Positions 36,748 to 45,610 of a stretch of 49,319 bases of DNA are shown here, in pieces. The position numbers and the translations under genes were made by a program. Under the pieces are notes generated by a model that saw only the letters and a program-made list of their open reading frames with translations, did not search any database and was not told the DNA's origin. This DNA is from Spirochaetales bacterium (GTDB taxonomy: Bacteria; Spirochaetota; Spirochaetia; SZUA-6; JAFGRV01). Position 1 is the first letter of the stretch; each line of letters begins with the position of its first letter. The stretch covers positions 1-49,319 of the forward strand of contig JAFGWI010000227.1 in the NCBI GenBank assembly GCA_016937215.1, given 5' to 3'.

Positions 36748-38361
36748 TTAGTCAAGACAAAAGCCATCTATCAGATTCACGTAGAACTGGGCGATCAGAA
36801 GCGCGTCAACAATGTCGATTCGGAAATCGCAGTTGGTGTCAGCAACGGATTCATCAAAATTATCCGGGTCAAGATTAACATAGTATTGAGCGATGAGTAG
36901 GGCATCAACTATATTAACCTGGTCGTCGTGGTTAACATCACCCAGGTTTAAAGGCGCTGAGTTTCCCTCTTTGTAAAAGGTTGTAACGCTGTTGGCCGGC
37001 AAAGAAGCGCTGAAAGAACCATTTGAAAGGGAAATGGCATTACCTTGTCGCAAGTCATCAGTGGATGATGTGTAGTAGGGGGTGACCGAATCGATATCAG
37101 AGCCGCTAAGTGTAAAGGTGCGGTTCTGCTGGCTGTTGTTACTGTTAATGGCAACAATGGCCATGGCATTTGTTTCAGTATCCTTAAAGGCAGTGATAAA
37201 TACATTATTGGATGAAGTGGTGGATGCGTTTATTCTGTACCAGCCGGGTCGCACAAAACGGCTGTAATTACCCATGGTAAAAAGGCGTTTATTGGTAAAA
37301 TAGGTATTGTTGCTTGTGTTGATGTTAATCAAGGCTTCACCTTTGTCTGGATTAACCTTGTAGCAGATGGCCCACCAGTAGCACCAGGCGTTTCCCTGGG
37401 CATTGGTCAAAAAATCGTGAATTTGTCTGGCCCATTTCATACCATCGGTCATGGTTCTGTCATTATTGCCCAGATTTGAAACTTCTGTTTCCCAGACTTT
37501 TTTGTTTTTGCTTCTCGCTGTGTTGAATGGCGGGTAATTGCTTGTGCCGTAATTATGACCTGCCACGATGTCGACGTAAGCAGCGGCTCGTGAGTCGTTG
37601 AGTGTGGCCACAGCCGGTTCTTCGGTCCAGTTGGAGTCTTCGCCGATCATGATTTTTGTATCACTCTGGTTCTCTTCCCGGAATTTGGGGCCGAGATAAT
37701 CGCGCACAAATGTGCGGAATTGTTCGCCGTTCCATCGAGTAGAAGAATATCCGGTGGTCATGTCCGGTTCGTTTGAGACGGAAATCGCGTAAAGGTCGAT
37801 GCCATTTCGGTTTTTAAGGTATTCTGTCACGTATTGATAAAGATATTCAGCGTATTCATCGTACATATCAGTGCGTACTGAGCCGCCGTTGATACAGCTG
37901 TTATTGTCTTTCATCCATCGCGGTGGGCTCCAGACTGTGCTGAAATGACGGGTTACACCACGTGCTTCAGCTTCTTTCATGAACCATATTTGCTCGTCAA
38001 CAGCATTAAAGTTCCATACACCATTTTGGGGTTCGATGGTATCAACTGGGCCGTCCACACTATTGCCCCATTCACTCATGCTGCCGTCGCCGACCATGTT
38101 TCTTACGATTGACAAGCCAATACCCTTGGTTGTGTCGAAAAGCAGATCAAGTATTTCGTTGCGTGTGGATGTGGGGAATTTTTTCAGATTGTCCGCTTGT
38201 CTAAAGGCCGCGGAGGCGCCGAATCCGTCAATTTCCTGCTTTAATTGGTCCCAGTAAATCGTAATGGTTTGGGCAGAGATTTGTACCCCTGAAGTGAAGA
38301 GCACAATAAGCAACAAACCAAAAAGGATTGTTTTGGGAAAATGTTTCTTTCGTTTATTCAT
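36748..38361 (-). CDS. GH30 xylanase with dockerin
   Basis: Secreted 537-residue enzyme: signal peptide (1-30), GH30 TIM barrel plus side beta-sandwich (about 33-465) and dockerin (about 473-537). QEIDGFGASAAF opens the barrel as in GH30; acid/base is Glu198 in SVSNEPD and the nucleophile is Glu293 in VWETEVS. The short, xylanase-like layout points to the GH30_8-type glucuronoxylanases, which cut xylan at glucuronic acid branches; the subfamily assignment is by eye. The dockerin matches those of the hydrolases at 5.4-24 kb although 12 kb separates them. AAGGAG ribosome site precedes the ATG. Single-gene transcript with a strong terminator. Confidence 0.9.
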   Translation of the reverse strand: MNKRKKHFPKTILFGLLLIVLFTSGVQISAQTITIYWDQLKQEIDGFGASAAFRQADNLKKFPTSTRNEILDLLFDTTKGIGLSIVRNMVGDGSMSEWGNSVDGPVDTIEPQNGVWNFNAVDEQIWFMKEAEARGVTRHFSTVWSPPRWMKDNNSCINGGSVRTDMYDEYAEYLYQYVTEYLKNRNGIDLYAISVSNEPDMTTGYSSTRWNGEQFRTFVRDYLGPKFREENQSDTKIMIGEDSNWTEEPAVATLNDSRAAAYVDIVAGHNYGTSNYPPFNTARSKNKKVWETEVSNLGNNDRTMTDGMKWARQIHDFLTNAQGNAWCYWWAICYKVNPDKGEALININTSNNTYFTNKRLFTMGNYSRFVRPGWYRINASTTSSNNVFITAFKDTETNAMAIVAINSNNSQQNRTFTLSGSDIDSVTPYYTSSTDDLRQGNAISLSNGSFSASLPANSVTTFYKEGNSAPLNLGDVNHDDQVNIVDALLIAQYYVNLDPDNFDESVADTNCDFRIDIVDALLIAQFYVNLIDGFCLD

Positions 38362-39305
38362 CTTTTTTTCTCCTTATTTTGATTGTATTTTTAAAACACT
38401 TTTTTAAGATTTCATTAGTCATGAACAAAGTTAATGCCAAAAACAAGTAAGGTCTGTATTAAAAGTGTCCATACAAAGAGAATCATCCATAGACTTTCTC
38501 TTCTTTATATAATGTACTTAAAAAAATTGCCTTTTTCACTCTATTTAAAAAAAATATTGCTACTTTTCATATTTTCAGACTTTTATGGCTATTTTTCAAC
38601 AAAAATTTGCCCTTGAAATTTGTTTTTAACAGTTTCTGTATAGCCTTGAAGGGCCTTTCCTGTTTGTAAAATTATTTTCTGAAGAAAATAGTGGACTCTA
38701 TTTTTTGATGAGGATCCAAAATCCAGCAGATTTGGTTGAATGGCTTTTAAAGTCCAATTTTTTGTTTTGAAGTGTGCATAACGGCCTTGTTCTTGATCGA
38801 TATTCAGGTGAAAAGGATTTTTCAAAGGCTTTTTCTGACTATGCCCATGTATTTTTTTTAGCCATTGGCCCCCTGATGAAGGGCTTGTTGATGGAAATAA
38901 ACAAACTGAAAAAAGCTCTTGTAAAAGAAGTTCGATTTTTTTTAACATCCTCGACTCGTTGGTCTTCCTTTATTGGAATCATCTTGTTTTTTTGTATAAT
39001 CTTTTTCCTATTATATCCTGAATTTTAAAAATTGGCTATGGAATTTATAACAACTCGATTGAATTTCGTGGGAGTGGGCTTTTTTTCGGCTATGGGTAGG
39101 TTTTTTCGGGAAAGGTTTTCAGGAGATTCTTGCTTGAAAATAAAGGGTTTTCCATGGTGATTTTTCTATTTTTTTTTGCTCCTGAGCGTTCAAATTGTTG
39201 CATATCCGTGATTATGAGCATTTCACCTCGCCTATAACTTTCATAAAGGCTTTTGACGAGTTATTCAGGGCAACAATTTCGTATTTTGAGCTTGTGAGGC
39301 AACCT
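38362..39305. other. Long intergenic region with no supported gene
   Basis: About 940 AT-rich bases. An 84-codon frame on + (38774-39028) and a 119-codon frame on - (38589-38948) overlap each other; neither has a convincing ribosome site, conserved motif or codon pattern like the neighbours. The + frame ends in a hydrophobic segment (WSSFIGIILFFCIIFFLLY) that could be chance in T-rich DNA. Confidence 0.5.
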
Positions 39306-39497
39306 GCGTTAAGGATAGGAGCTGTGAGGAGGTTTTTTTCAAAAAACCGACGAAAAGCTTTTTTCCGCGATTATTTCGCGGAAAAAACTTCGAAGCGAAG
39401 CGGAGCAGCGGATAGCCTGGGCCCGGCCCGGAAAAATGGGGTTTTTTTGTTTTTCTTGATCAGCGGCCGGCAAAAGAAAGGGTTCCGGGCAACGCCC
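39306..39497 (-). repeat. Dispersed intergenic repeat, copy 5
   Basis: On the minus strand it begins GGGCGTTGCCCGGAA, has GGGCCCAGGCTATCCGCTG then CTCCGCTTCGCTTCGAAG, a strong hairpin (ttttttccgcga/tcgcggaaaaaa) and a second (gtttttt/aaaaaac), and ends in a CCTATCCTTAACGC variant. It starts 57 bases after the chemoreceptor stop, in the same orientation. Confidence 0.82.
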
Positions 39498-39554
39498 TGA
39501 ATAATTGGCCTTTAATGCAAGTTGGGCTTGGCTGTGCAGTGAGGATGATTTTAA

Positions 39555-41867
39555 TTATATTTCCGTAATCATTTCCACGGTTTCTTCTTCCTCTATGGTT
39601 AATTGGCCGAATAACAGGTGTTGACTGCGGGATAGGTCGGACAGGCTCTGGGCTGTCTTTGAAAGATCAGCGGCGTTAGATGCCAGTTCCGCGATGGATT
39701 TGGCGATTTCTTCTATGCTTTCAACGTTAGAGGCGTTTTTATCGATCACTGTGTCCATCACGGTATTGACTTTATTCATTTCACGGCTGATGCTGTTAAT
39801 CGATTGGCTTAAGCTGTCGCTCTGAACAATGGTGTTCGACAAACGTTCCACAATATGACGAAAGGATTCACTGGCCTGATGGGACTGGGTGTTGCCGCTT
39901 TCAACATTTTCATGGCTCGCTCGAAGCGAGGCCAGGGCCGCGTTCATGCTTTCGGTTGTGCTGTTGATGATCAAGCCGATTTTTTCAACAGCCTGGGTGG
40001 ATTGTTCCGCCAAGTGCCGCACTTCGTTGGCCACCACGGCAAATCCTTTTCCTGCTTCGCCGGCCCGGGCTGCCTGTATCGAGGCGTTAATGGCAAGCAC
40101 ATTGGTGTTTGAAACAAAATCTTCAACCGTGACTGTTATTTCACGGATATCCTGCAATTTTTTGTTCAGTTCATTCATGGAGCGATCAATCTGGTTCATG
40201 GTTTGTTTGACATTTTTCGCGGCTTCATAACTTGAGCCTATCATGTGTTTGCCTTCTTCAGCCTCTTTTACCACTTCCTTTATCATTTGAGCATATTCCT
40301 GGAAACCGATATTAACCTGATTTAAGCTTTGGTTCAGGTTTTCAAGGCTTTTTTCATAGAGGCTGCTCTGCTTTTGCTGTTCTTCCACCGATGATTCGAT
40401 GGTGACGATTGAGGTTTTGATTTGCTGGTTGGCCATGTTTGACTCTTCGGCTGAGGCCGCGAGATCTTGGGAATGCTTTGTCAGTTCTTCTATATTCTCA
40501 ATGGCATTGGTTATCAATTCGCGGAAATTCAAGGGTTCCGAGTTATAAGTGGCGACTTTCATTCCTTTGTTCACCGATTCATTGATGTGATGAACCAGGG
40601 CGCGGTCAAACATGGAAATGGCGTAGCCATGGTATCCTTCTTTTTCAAGGTTTTTTATATAAGGTGAGAGGGCGCTGGCTGCTCCGAAATTGTCCCATTT
40701 GTCAAATCCATTGATCATTTTGATATTCACGTCATAGTTTTTTAATACTTTTTGTGCTGCTTCGGCACCCCTTTCCAGTCCTTCAAAAAACCCGCCAACC
40801 GTGGGAAGGATCACAGCGATTTTGTAATTTTTCGATGTTCTTTTGGGCTCTGGGACAGCCATACTGGCTTTTTCAGACTCAGTCATTTTGCGGTGATTAT
40901 TTTCAAAATCCCAGTATTCCTTTACGTTTTGTCTGTTAATGACCAGGGGGATTTGATGAAGCTTTCTGGATATGGGGGTCCAGTTGTGTTCAAGAGCGTT
41001 ATATAAATGAATGAGTGAATTATAGGTTTGAAGAAAGCTCGATTGTTCGATCAGGCATTCAAAGGCTCCTTGATTAAGAAGCGCGATATTTTCAGGAATG
41101 GCGTCGTAGCTAACAATTTTTTGTTTTCCGTAAAGGTTTTTTTCTTTCAAAGCCTTAATGACAAATTGCGGCGTGAATCCATCGGTGATATAGATCAAAT
41201 TGGTTTTAGGATATTTTTTCAGAGCCTCGAGAATGGCTCGCGGCGCGATTTCTTCGTTGCCCATGCCTTCAACAATGGGAAGAATATTTATTTTCGTGTT
41301 TCTTTCCTTGATCGCGTTAATACAGCTTTTCGCCCGCGACGCGTGATTGACCTGAATCATCTGGGGAATCATAATCATTAGTGTACCCTGGTTTTCCATT
41401 ATTCTGCATATTTCATCGCCAGCTATTTTACCTTCTTCATAGGCATTATTGCCGGTAAAGCAAAGGCGTGAGCATGGGGTCGAGGTAATGTAATTGTATT
41501 CCTCGATGCTGCTGGATATGGACGTATCCAGGCGGCTTATAATTTCGTTTACCCTTCGGTCTGCAACAAGTTCCTTTTTATTAAATCGATCAACTTGAGT
41601 CACCAGATTTCCTGAGCCAAAATCAACCAGCGATGAGGCAAGGCCTTCAATTCGCTTTGTTTCGTATTCGAGAATATCGGTGGTATTGCAGAGTTTTATC
41701 TCGTTGACACGGTGATATAGAAAAAATGATCCCACAATGGCGTTGAGAGGGGCAAGTATCCATAGAATAACTTGTGAACCGGGAAGAAAAAAAAGGAGAA
41801 TGATGATGGAAAAAGGTAGGGCTAACAATAATATGTTTACCAGGTTTTTAAAAAAACGGCTTCTCAT
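39555..41867 (-). CDS. Methyl-accepting chemotaxis protein with permuted sugar-binding-protein domain
   Basis: A 770-residue chemoreceptor. Two adjacent membrane helices (about 10-28 and 33-51) form a hairpin, so everything after residue 55 should be cytosolic. Residues 132-318 match the second half of a type-1 periplasmic binding protein ([20 protein letters not shown], later [20 protein letters not shown]). Residues 345-446 match its first half ([20 protein letters not shown], then [10 protein letters not shown]). Halves in reverse order imply a circular permutation. The signalling domain (about 455-770) has the conserved tip ([20 protein letters not shown]). The ligand is probably a sugar or similar small molecule; none can be named. 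A GGAAGGAAG lies about nine bases from the ATG. Confidence 0.85.
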   Translation of the reverse strand: MRSRFFKNLVNILLLALPFSIIILLFFLPGSQVILWILAPLNAIVGSFFLYHRVNEIKLCNTTDILEYETKRIEGLASSLVDFGSGNLVTQVDRFNKKELVADRRVNEIISRLDTSISSSIEEYNYITSTPCSRLCFTGNNAYEEGKIAGDEICRIMENQGTLMIMIPQMIQVNHASRAKSCINAIKERNTKINILPIVEGMGNEEIAPRAILEALKKYPKTNLIYITDGFTPQFVIKALKEKNLYGKQKIVSYDAIPENIALLNQGAFECLIEQSSFLQTYNSLIHLYNALEHNWTPISRKLHQIPLVINRQNVKEYWDFENNHRKMTESEKASMAVPEPKRTSKNYKIAVILPTVGGFFEGLERGAEAAQKVLKNYDVNIKMINGFDKWDNFGAASALSPYIKNLEKEGYHGYAISMFDRALVHHINESVNKGMKVATYNSEPLNFRELITNAIENIEELTKHSQDLAASAEESNMANQQIKTSIVTIESSVEEQQKQSSLYEKSLENLNQSLNQVNIGFQEYAQMIKEVVKEAEEGKHMIGSSYEAAKNVKQTMNQIDRSMNELNKKLQDIREITVTVEDFVSNTNVLAINASIQAARAGEAGKGFAVVANEVRHLAEQSTQAVEKIGLIINSTTESMNAALASLRASHENVESGNTQSHQASESFRHIVERLSNTIVQSDSLSQSINSISREMNKVNTVMDTVIDKNASNVESIEEIAKSIAELASNAADLSKTAQSLSDLSRSQHLLFGQLTIEEEETVEMITEI

Positions 41868-41918
41868 TGGAATGTCTTCCTTCCGAATTGTATTCTTATA
41901 TTTCCCTTCTTATAATTA

Positions 41919-41937
41919 TTCTCTTTGCAAAAGAGAA
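41919..41937. promoter_or_regulatory. Operator-like palindrome upstream of the chemoreceptor
   Basis: ttctctttgcaaaagagaa is a near-perfect palindrome about 50 bases before the chemoreceptor ATG. It could be an operator or part of a promoter; nothing identifies a binding protein. Confidence 0.3.
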
Positions 41938-42021
41938 ATGCAAGTAAAAAATATAAACCATCTTTGAATCGTGCCAGGACTTTTTACAGTTCTGCTAACA
42001 GTTTTGTTCTGAAAAAGCTTT

Positions 42022-42050
42022 TTGACAAATGTCAAAGGCAGAGCTAAACT
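42022..42050 (+). promoter_or_regulatory. Sigma-70 promoter of the unknown gene at 42071
   Basis: Consensus TTGACA (42022-42027), 17-base spacer, TAAACT (42045-42050). The RNA would start near 42057, just before the GAGGAGG ribosome site, which decides for the ATG at 42071 over the in-frame ATG at 42029. Confidence 0.6.
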
Positions 42051-42070
42051 ATACTCATGAGGAGGCTGCC

Positions 42071-42946
42071 ATGTCCTTGAATTTCGAGAAGATTCCTGAC
42101 CACTTGGCCAAGCACATTACCCAGTTGGCTGAATTAAACGGTTATAAACATAACTCGCGGCGGTTCCACGATTTTGTCGATGCCTGGATCATGAAAAGGG
42201 CCATGTTTGACAAGATTATTCAGCGCGAGGGGCTTGATATGGCCGACAGAGCGGCAGCTGCTTTTGAGTCTTCCATGGTGCTGCTCACCTATTCGGGTTC
42301 TTTCTTGATGGTATCGGAGCCTGATGAAGCGGGAAAACGGGAGATTGAGTATGTGAGTTTGGACTTTCGAAAGGATGTGGCCTCCCGGGCGCAGTTCAAG
42401 GATGTGGCCTTTACGCGGGATCTGGAATTGCATTTTTCCGCCGAGTTTGACAGCCCTAAGCTCCAGAAAACCTCGCCACTCATGGCCATCGCTTTATCCC
42501 CCCTGCGGGAAAAAAAGGGGCTTGGGCAGATGATAAAGGACATAATTGCTTCGTTTATACAGGTGAACGCGCGATTGAACCAGGCAGTAGGGAAAGGCGG
42601 ACTTTCGGAACGAGAGGATTTTTTCAATTCCTGGACCGTGTTGCAATGGTTTCGAATCGGCGGCCTTGAAGAGGCGGTTTATTTTTCCCGGGCCTTGCTT
42701 TTATGGCATGAGCTTTTTGACAGGGCCTATGATGAGCTTTACGCTAAACTGGGCGATAAGGGTGAGCGTGACGAGGTTTTTCGATCCCTTTTTAACGGCA
42801 GTTTTCTCGACTATGTGGATGAATACAAATGGCTTGAGTCTGAAAAAAAGGATTTTGATATTGGTTTGATGAAGGCTTTGGAGGAAATTCCCCATCTGGA
42901 GAGCTACGGGGTTTTTATTGAGGATTTTATTAAGGGCCTTAAGTGA
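42071..42946 (+). CDS. Unrecognised cytosolic protein
   Basis: A 291-residue soluble, acidic, mostly helical protein with no signal peptide, membrane segment or motif I recognise. The first about 50 residues include a helical stretch (KHITQLAELNGYKHNSRRFHDF); the C-terminal half is rich in aromatic and charged residues (FFNSWTVLQWFRIGGLEEAVYFSR). The start at 42071 is supported by GAGGAGG five bases upstream and by the promoter at 42022-42050; the frame is open to an ATG at 42029 but that lies inside the promoter. It is convergent with the PilZ gene, with only five bases between stop codons. Codon use and length make it a real gene; function is unknown. Confidence 0.8.
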   Translation: MSLNFEKIPDHLAKHITQLAELNGYKHNSRRFHDFVDAWIMKRAMFDKIIQREGLDMADRAAAAFESSMVLLTYSGSFLMVSEPDEAGKREIEYVSLDFRKDVASRAQFKDVAFTRDLELHFSAEFDSPKLQKTSPLMAIALSPLREKKGLGQMIKDIIASFIQVNARLNQAVGKGGLSEREDFFNSWTVLQWFRIGGLEEAVYFSRALLLWHELFDRAYDELYAKLGDKGERDEVFRSLFNGSFLDYVDEYKWLESEKKDFDIGLMKALEEIPHLESYGVFIEDFIKGLK

Positions 42947-42951
42947 GTTTT

Positions 42952-43962
42952 TTAGCGTATCAGTCCTATGATATTGTCGCGTAGAGCTTCTTTTAGGTGG
43001 CCAAAGCGGATGTGCATGGTTTTTCCGCCATGGGAAAGGCGCACCACTTCGGCACTGACTCGCAGCCACTTATCATGTTCGGTGTGAAAAAAGATTAACA
43101 GGTCGTCATGTTTTTTAAAGCTTTTATCAGGATTGTTTAGACTGGCACCGCTGCCGCTTAAATCGATTAACTGGCTTTCAACTACTTCCTGTTCATTGGT
43201 TTCCTTTTTAATAAAGACTTTCATGTTCAGCTGCTTGCGGAAGTATTTGCGCCTTTGTACCACCAGCCGGTTCCGTGAATGATGAACACGGATAATGGAA
43301 CCATCCTGGCCCACAATGCTGCTTTCAAACAAAAACACGCCCCGGTGGTCGTGGAGGGCTAGTTTAATGCGGGTGCCCTGTTCCAAGGGGTCGTATTTTC
43401 CCTGTATTTCCAGATTGATATAGTCATCGTTGACGGCTTGTATGTGCCCCTTGATCCATGGTAATTGAGGTGAATCAACTGGCCGGATTTGAACAGGCAT
43501 GGCGACATAAAGGTTATAAGTGGATTTGGGGCTTTCAAGAGGATCATATTTGTCGAATTCCAGTTTATTGCGTAAAATGCCCAGGCCGGTAAGTGTTTGA
43601 CCGGGGTATTTATTTTCCCAATGGTCCAGACAGAAATTAAAGGTGTTTTTGTTGATTAAAAGCAGGTATTTTTTTTGAGGATCTTGTAAAAAACGCGATA
43701 ACTGCTTGATGATATTGATTTCATTAAGGCTTAGGTCGTAATGGCGAGCCAGCTTGGTGAATTTTATTTTCAGCTGCTGAATCAATTTTACACGCGCCGC
43801 GTATTGATTTATCACATAGATGATTAACAGGATAAGCGGAAAAGCCAGAAAGATGACCAGGGCCAGAAGAAAGCTGTTCTGGTTATTGAGAAAGTCCTGA
43901 TTAATGGACTGAAGAAATTCATCGGGTTTGTTCTGCAGTAAAAGAAAAAACACTTTATTCAT
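42952..43962 (-). CDS. Membrane-anchored PilZ-domain c-di-GMP receptor
   Basis: A 336-residue protein with one membrane helix (about 30-51) and a cytosolic part. The C-terminal PilZ domain (about 232-330) has both c-di-GMP motifs: RxxxR at Arg238-Arg242 (in QRRKYFRKQ) and DxSxxG at Asp267, Ser269, Gly272 (DLSGSG). Residues 150-230 look like the PilZN/YcgR-N-type beta-barrel that often precedes PilZ, as in spirochaete PlzA-like proteins. It should convert c-di-GMP levels into a change of motility or surface behaviour. No ribosome site is seen; the -10 element ends six bases before the ATG, so the transcript may be leaderless. Convergent with the unknown gene at 42071. Confidence 0.87.
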   Translation of the reverse strand: MNKVFFLLLQNKPDEFLQSINQDFLNNQNSFLLALVIFLAFPLILLIIYVINQYAARVKLIQQLKIKFTKLARHYDLSLNEINIIKQLSRFLQDPQKKYLLLINKNTFNFCLDHWENKYPGQTLTGLGILRNKLEFDKYDPLESPKSTYNLYVAMPVQIRPVDSPQLPWIKGHIQAVNDDYINLEIQGKYDPLEQGTRIKLALHDHRGVFLFESSIVGQDGSIIRVHHSRNRLVVQRRKYFRKQLNMKVFIKKETNEQEVVESQLIDLSGSGASLNNPDKSFKKHDDLLIFFHTEHDKWLRVSAEVVRLSHGGKTMHIRFGHLKEALRDNIIGLIR

Positions 43963-43968
43963 TAATTA

Positions 43969-43997
43969 ATAATAGGTATTTTTGGGTTTGATTGCAA
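43969..43997 (-). promoter_or_regulatory. Possible sigma-70 promoter of the PilZ gene (leaderless)
   Basis: TTGCAA (43992-43997), 17-base spacer, TATTAT (43969-43974) on the minus strand. The predicted RNA start is at or beside the ATG. Confidence 0.5.
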
Positions 43998-44060
43998 AGC
44001 GCTTTTGTTAAAATGATCGTTTTTTTTGAAAGGGCAAATGGCATTTTTATTGCGTGGTGA

Positions 44061-44167
44061 CTGTCCAATAAATCTGTTTTTTTGAAATAGCATTGTTATA
44101 GACTGTCCTATTTAGATAAATCTGCAAAAAGGACATATTTTTCAGAAAATTTTATCTTATTGGACAG
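44061..44167. repeat. Palindromic MITE-like element
   Basis: Ends in inverted repeats ctgtccaataa (44061-44071) and ttattggacag (44157-44167), with further imperfect pairing inside (ctgttttttt/cagaaaa). About 107 bases, AT-rich, no coding frame. One end abuts the dockerin relic at 44172. Fits a miniature element with insertion-sequence-like ends. Confidence 0.55.
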
Positions 44168-44171
44168 CCCC

Positions 44172-44228
44172 TTCAATTATACCCACAGAGTACCGGGCGA
44201 TTAAAAGCGCAATCACTATATCTATGCA
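44172..44228 (-). pseudogene. Relic of a dockerin repeat
   Basis: On the minus strand 19 codons read CIDIVIALLIARYSVGIIE, aligning to the second F-hand of the local dockerins (VVDIVDALLIAQYYVGLID-like). The last calcium-ligand Asp is replaced by Ile, there is no stop at the expected place, and flanking codons show no similarity. The palindromic element at 44061-44167 begins five bases from its C-terminal end. Confidence 0.7.
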
Positions 44229-44423
44229 GCCTAATAACCCGGCCTAACGAAGGCAGGTAAAGCCTGGCAAGCACAGGAACTGAACAAATACCATTTTGGT
44301 AAGTTTATAGGTGTATGATCTCACGGAATTTCCAAAGAGATAGGCTTTGGCAGCTATAATTTGAGCTTCGGGCTAGCTGTTTTAATAATAAGCGGCCATT
44401 TTGATTGGAACAGAACCTTTTTC
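44229..44423. other. Intergenic stretch with no supported gene
   Basis: About 195 bases between the dockerin relic and the promoter candidate of the Rieske gene. Nothing recognisable. Confidence 0.4.
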
Positions 44424-44452
44424 TTGCTTGAAAAAGAGCCAGCGCTTGTATT
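44424..44452 (+). promoter_or_regulatory. Weak promoter candidate of the Rieske oxygenase gene
   Basis: TTGCTT (44424-44429), 17-base spacer, TGTATT (44447-44452). A 7-bp inverted repeat (gagccag 44436-44442, ctggctc 44477-44483) overlaps the spacer and leader and could be an operator or leader hairpin. Confidence 0.3.
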
Positions 44453-44508
44453 AAACTTTACATGAAAAAATCTGCCCTGGCTCGAGGGCCTTTTATTAAG
44501 GAATAAAT

Positions 44509-45561
44509 ATGATCCGAAACCAATGGTATGTCATCCTGGAATCCCGTGAAGTGACAGGGGAGTTGAAATCCTTTCGCCGCATGGGTGAAAAGCTCATTTT
44601 GTGGCGGGATAAAAGCGGCCAGGCCCATTGTCTGGTGGACCGCTGTTGTCACCGCGGCGTGGCCCTGAGCGCCGGGAAAATCCTTGAAAACGGCCGGGTC
44701 CAGTGCCCCTTTCACGGCCTTGAGTATGATGAGCGTGGCCGCTGCGTGAATATACCAGCTAACAGTCGCGAGGCTGTGGTGCCGGAAAATTTTCAGGTGC
44801 CATCCTATCGAGTTCATGAGGATTATGGCTGGATATGGATATGGTGGGGCCGTGGCTCTGAACAATCACGTGACTCTGATAATAGGGACAACGCTTCGGC
44901 TTTGTCTTATAACGCCGTGGTAAGTGAACCCGCGGAACTTCCCCCATACTTTCCCGACATCAACGAAAGTTTCAGAAATTACCACACTGTTCAGGACCAC
45001 TGGAAAATCCATTACAGCCGGGTCCTGGAAAACCAGCTCGATGTGGTTCATTTGCCCTTTGTGCATCACAACACCATTGGCCGGGGAAACCGCACTGTGG
45101 TAGACGGCCCGGGAGTGAAGTGGGAAAACCAGCGCATGCTTTACACCTATGTGTTTAACCGAACCGATGACGGGACGCCCCCGAAAAAGCCATCGCAGGT
45201 GCCGGTGCCACCGACAGATCGCGATTTCAGGCTGGAGCTCATCATGCCTAATCTCTGGGAAAACCGTATTGCCGAAAAGTTTCGCATCGTGGCCGCCTTT
45301 GTTCCTGTGGACCACGACAACACCCTGTTATATCTTCGCACCTATCAGAATATCATCACTCTGCCTGTTTTAAAGCAGCTGCTAAATCCGCTTTTTTCGC
45401 GACTCAACCTTTTGGTGGCCCATCAGGATCGCCGGGTAGTGGAAACCCAGACCCCCGCGGCCAGCGCCCTTAAAGGCGGCGAACAGCTTATTCAGGGCGA
45501 TCTGCCCATTGTGGAATACCGCAGGAAGCGACAGGAGATGATGGACCAGGCTGAAAAATAA
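44509..45561 (+). CDS. Rieske non-heme iron oxygenase, terminal oxygenase subunit
   Basis: A 350-residue protein of the aromatic-ring-hydroxylating/VanA-like oxygenase family. The Rieske [2Fe-2S] ligands are Cys46-x-His48 and Cys66-xx-His69 (CPFHG). The mononuclear iron site follows in NQLDVVHLPFVHH (Asp178, His181, His186 or 187). Such enzymes use O2 and electrons from a separate reductase to hydroxylate or demethylate a substrate; no reductase or ferredoxin gene is nearby. The AAGGA ribosome site fits the ATG. The substrate cannot be told from sequence; lignin-derived aromatics would suit a plant-degrading lifestyle but that is a guess. A repeat copy starts 49 bases after the stop. Confidence 0.88.
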   Translation: MIRNQWYVILESREVTGELKSFRRMGEKLILWRDKSGQAHCLVDRCCHRGVALSAGKILENGRVQCPFHGLEYDERGRCVNIPANSREAVVPENFQVPSYRVHEDYGWIWIWWGRGSEQSRDSDNRDNASALSYNAVVSEPAELPPYFPDINESFRNYHTVQDHWKIHYSRVLENQLDVVHLPFVHHNTIGRGNRTVVDGPGVKWENQRMLYTYVFNRTDDGTPPKKPSQVPVPPTDRDFRLELIMPNLWENRIAEKFRIVAAFVPVDHDNTLLYLRTYQNIITLPVLKQLLNPLFSRLNLLVAHQDRRVVETQTPAASALKGGEQLIQGDLPIVEYRRKRQEMMDQAEK

Positions 45562-45610
45562 GACCTTTTGTTTTGAGTCCCTGGAATTTTGTGTTGAATA
45601 TTTTGATACT

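Noticed and set aside
5436-38361. CRISPR-like interpretation of the repeated dockerin and LamG DNA
   Set aside because: The repeats are in-frame protein modules at gene ends, with no regular spacers.
38589-39028. Overlapping small open frames on both strands (119 and 84 codons)
   Set aside because: No convincing ribosome site, no motif, mutually overlapping, in low-complexity AT-rich DNA.
39195-39500. 101-codon open frame on +
   Set aside because: It runs through repeat copy 5; its reading frame is a by-product of the GC-rich hairpins.
44458-44865. 135-codon antisense frame over the start of the Rieske gene
   Set aside because: Lies opposite the conserved Rieske domain; no ribosome site or motif.
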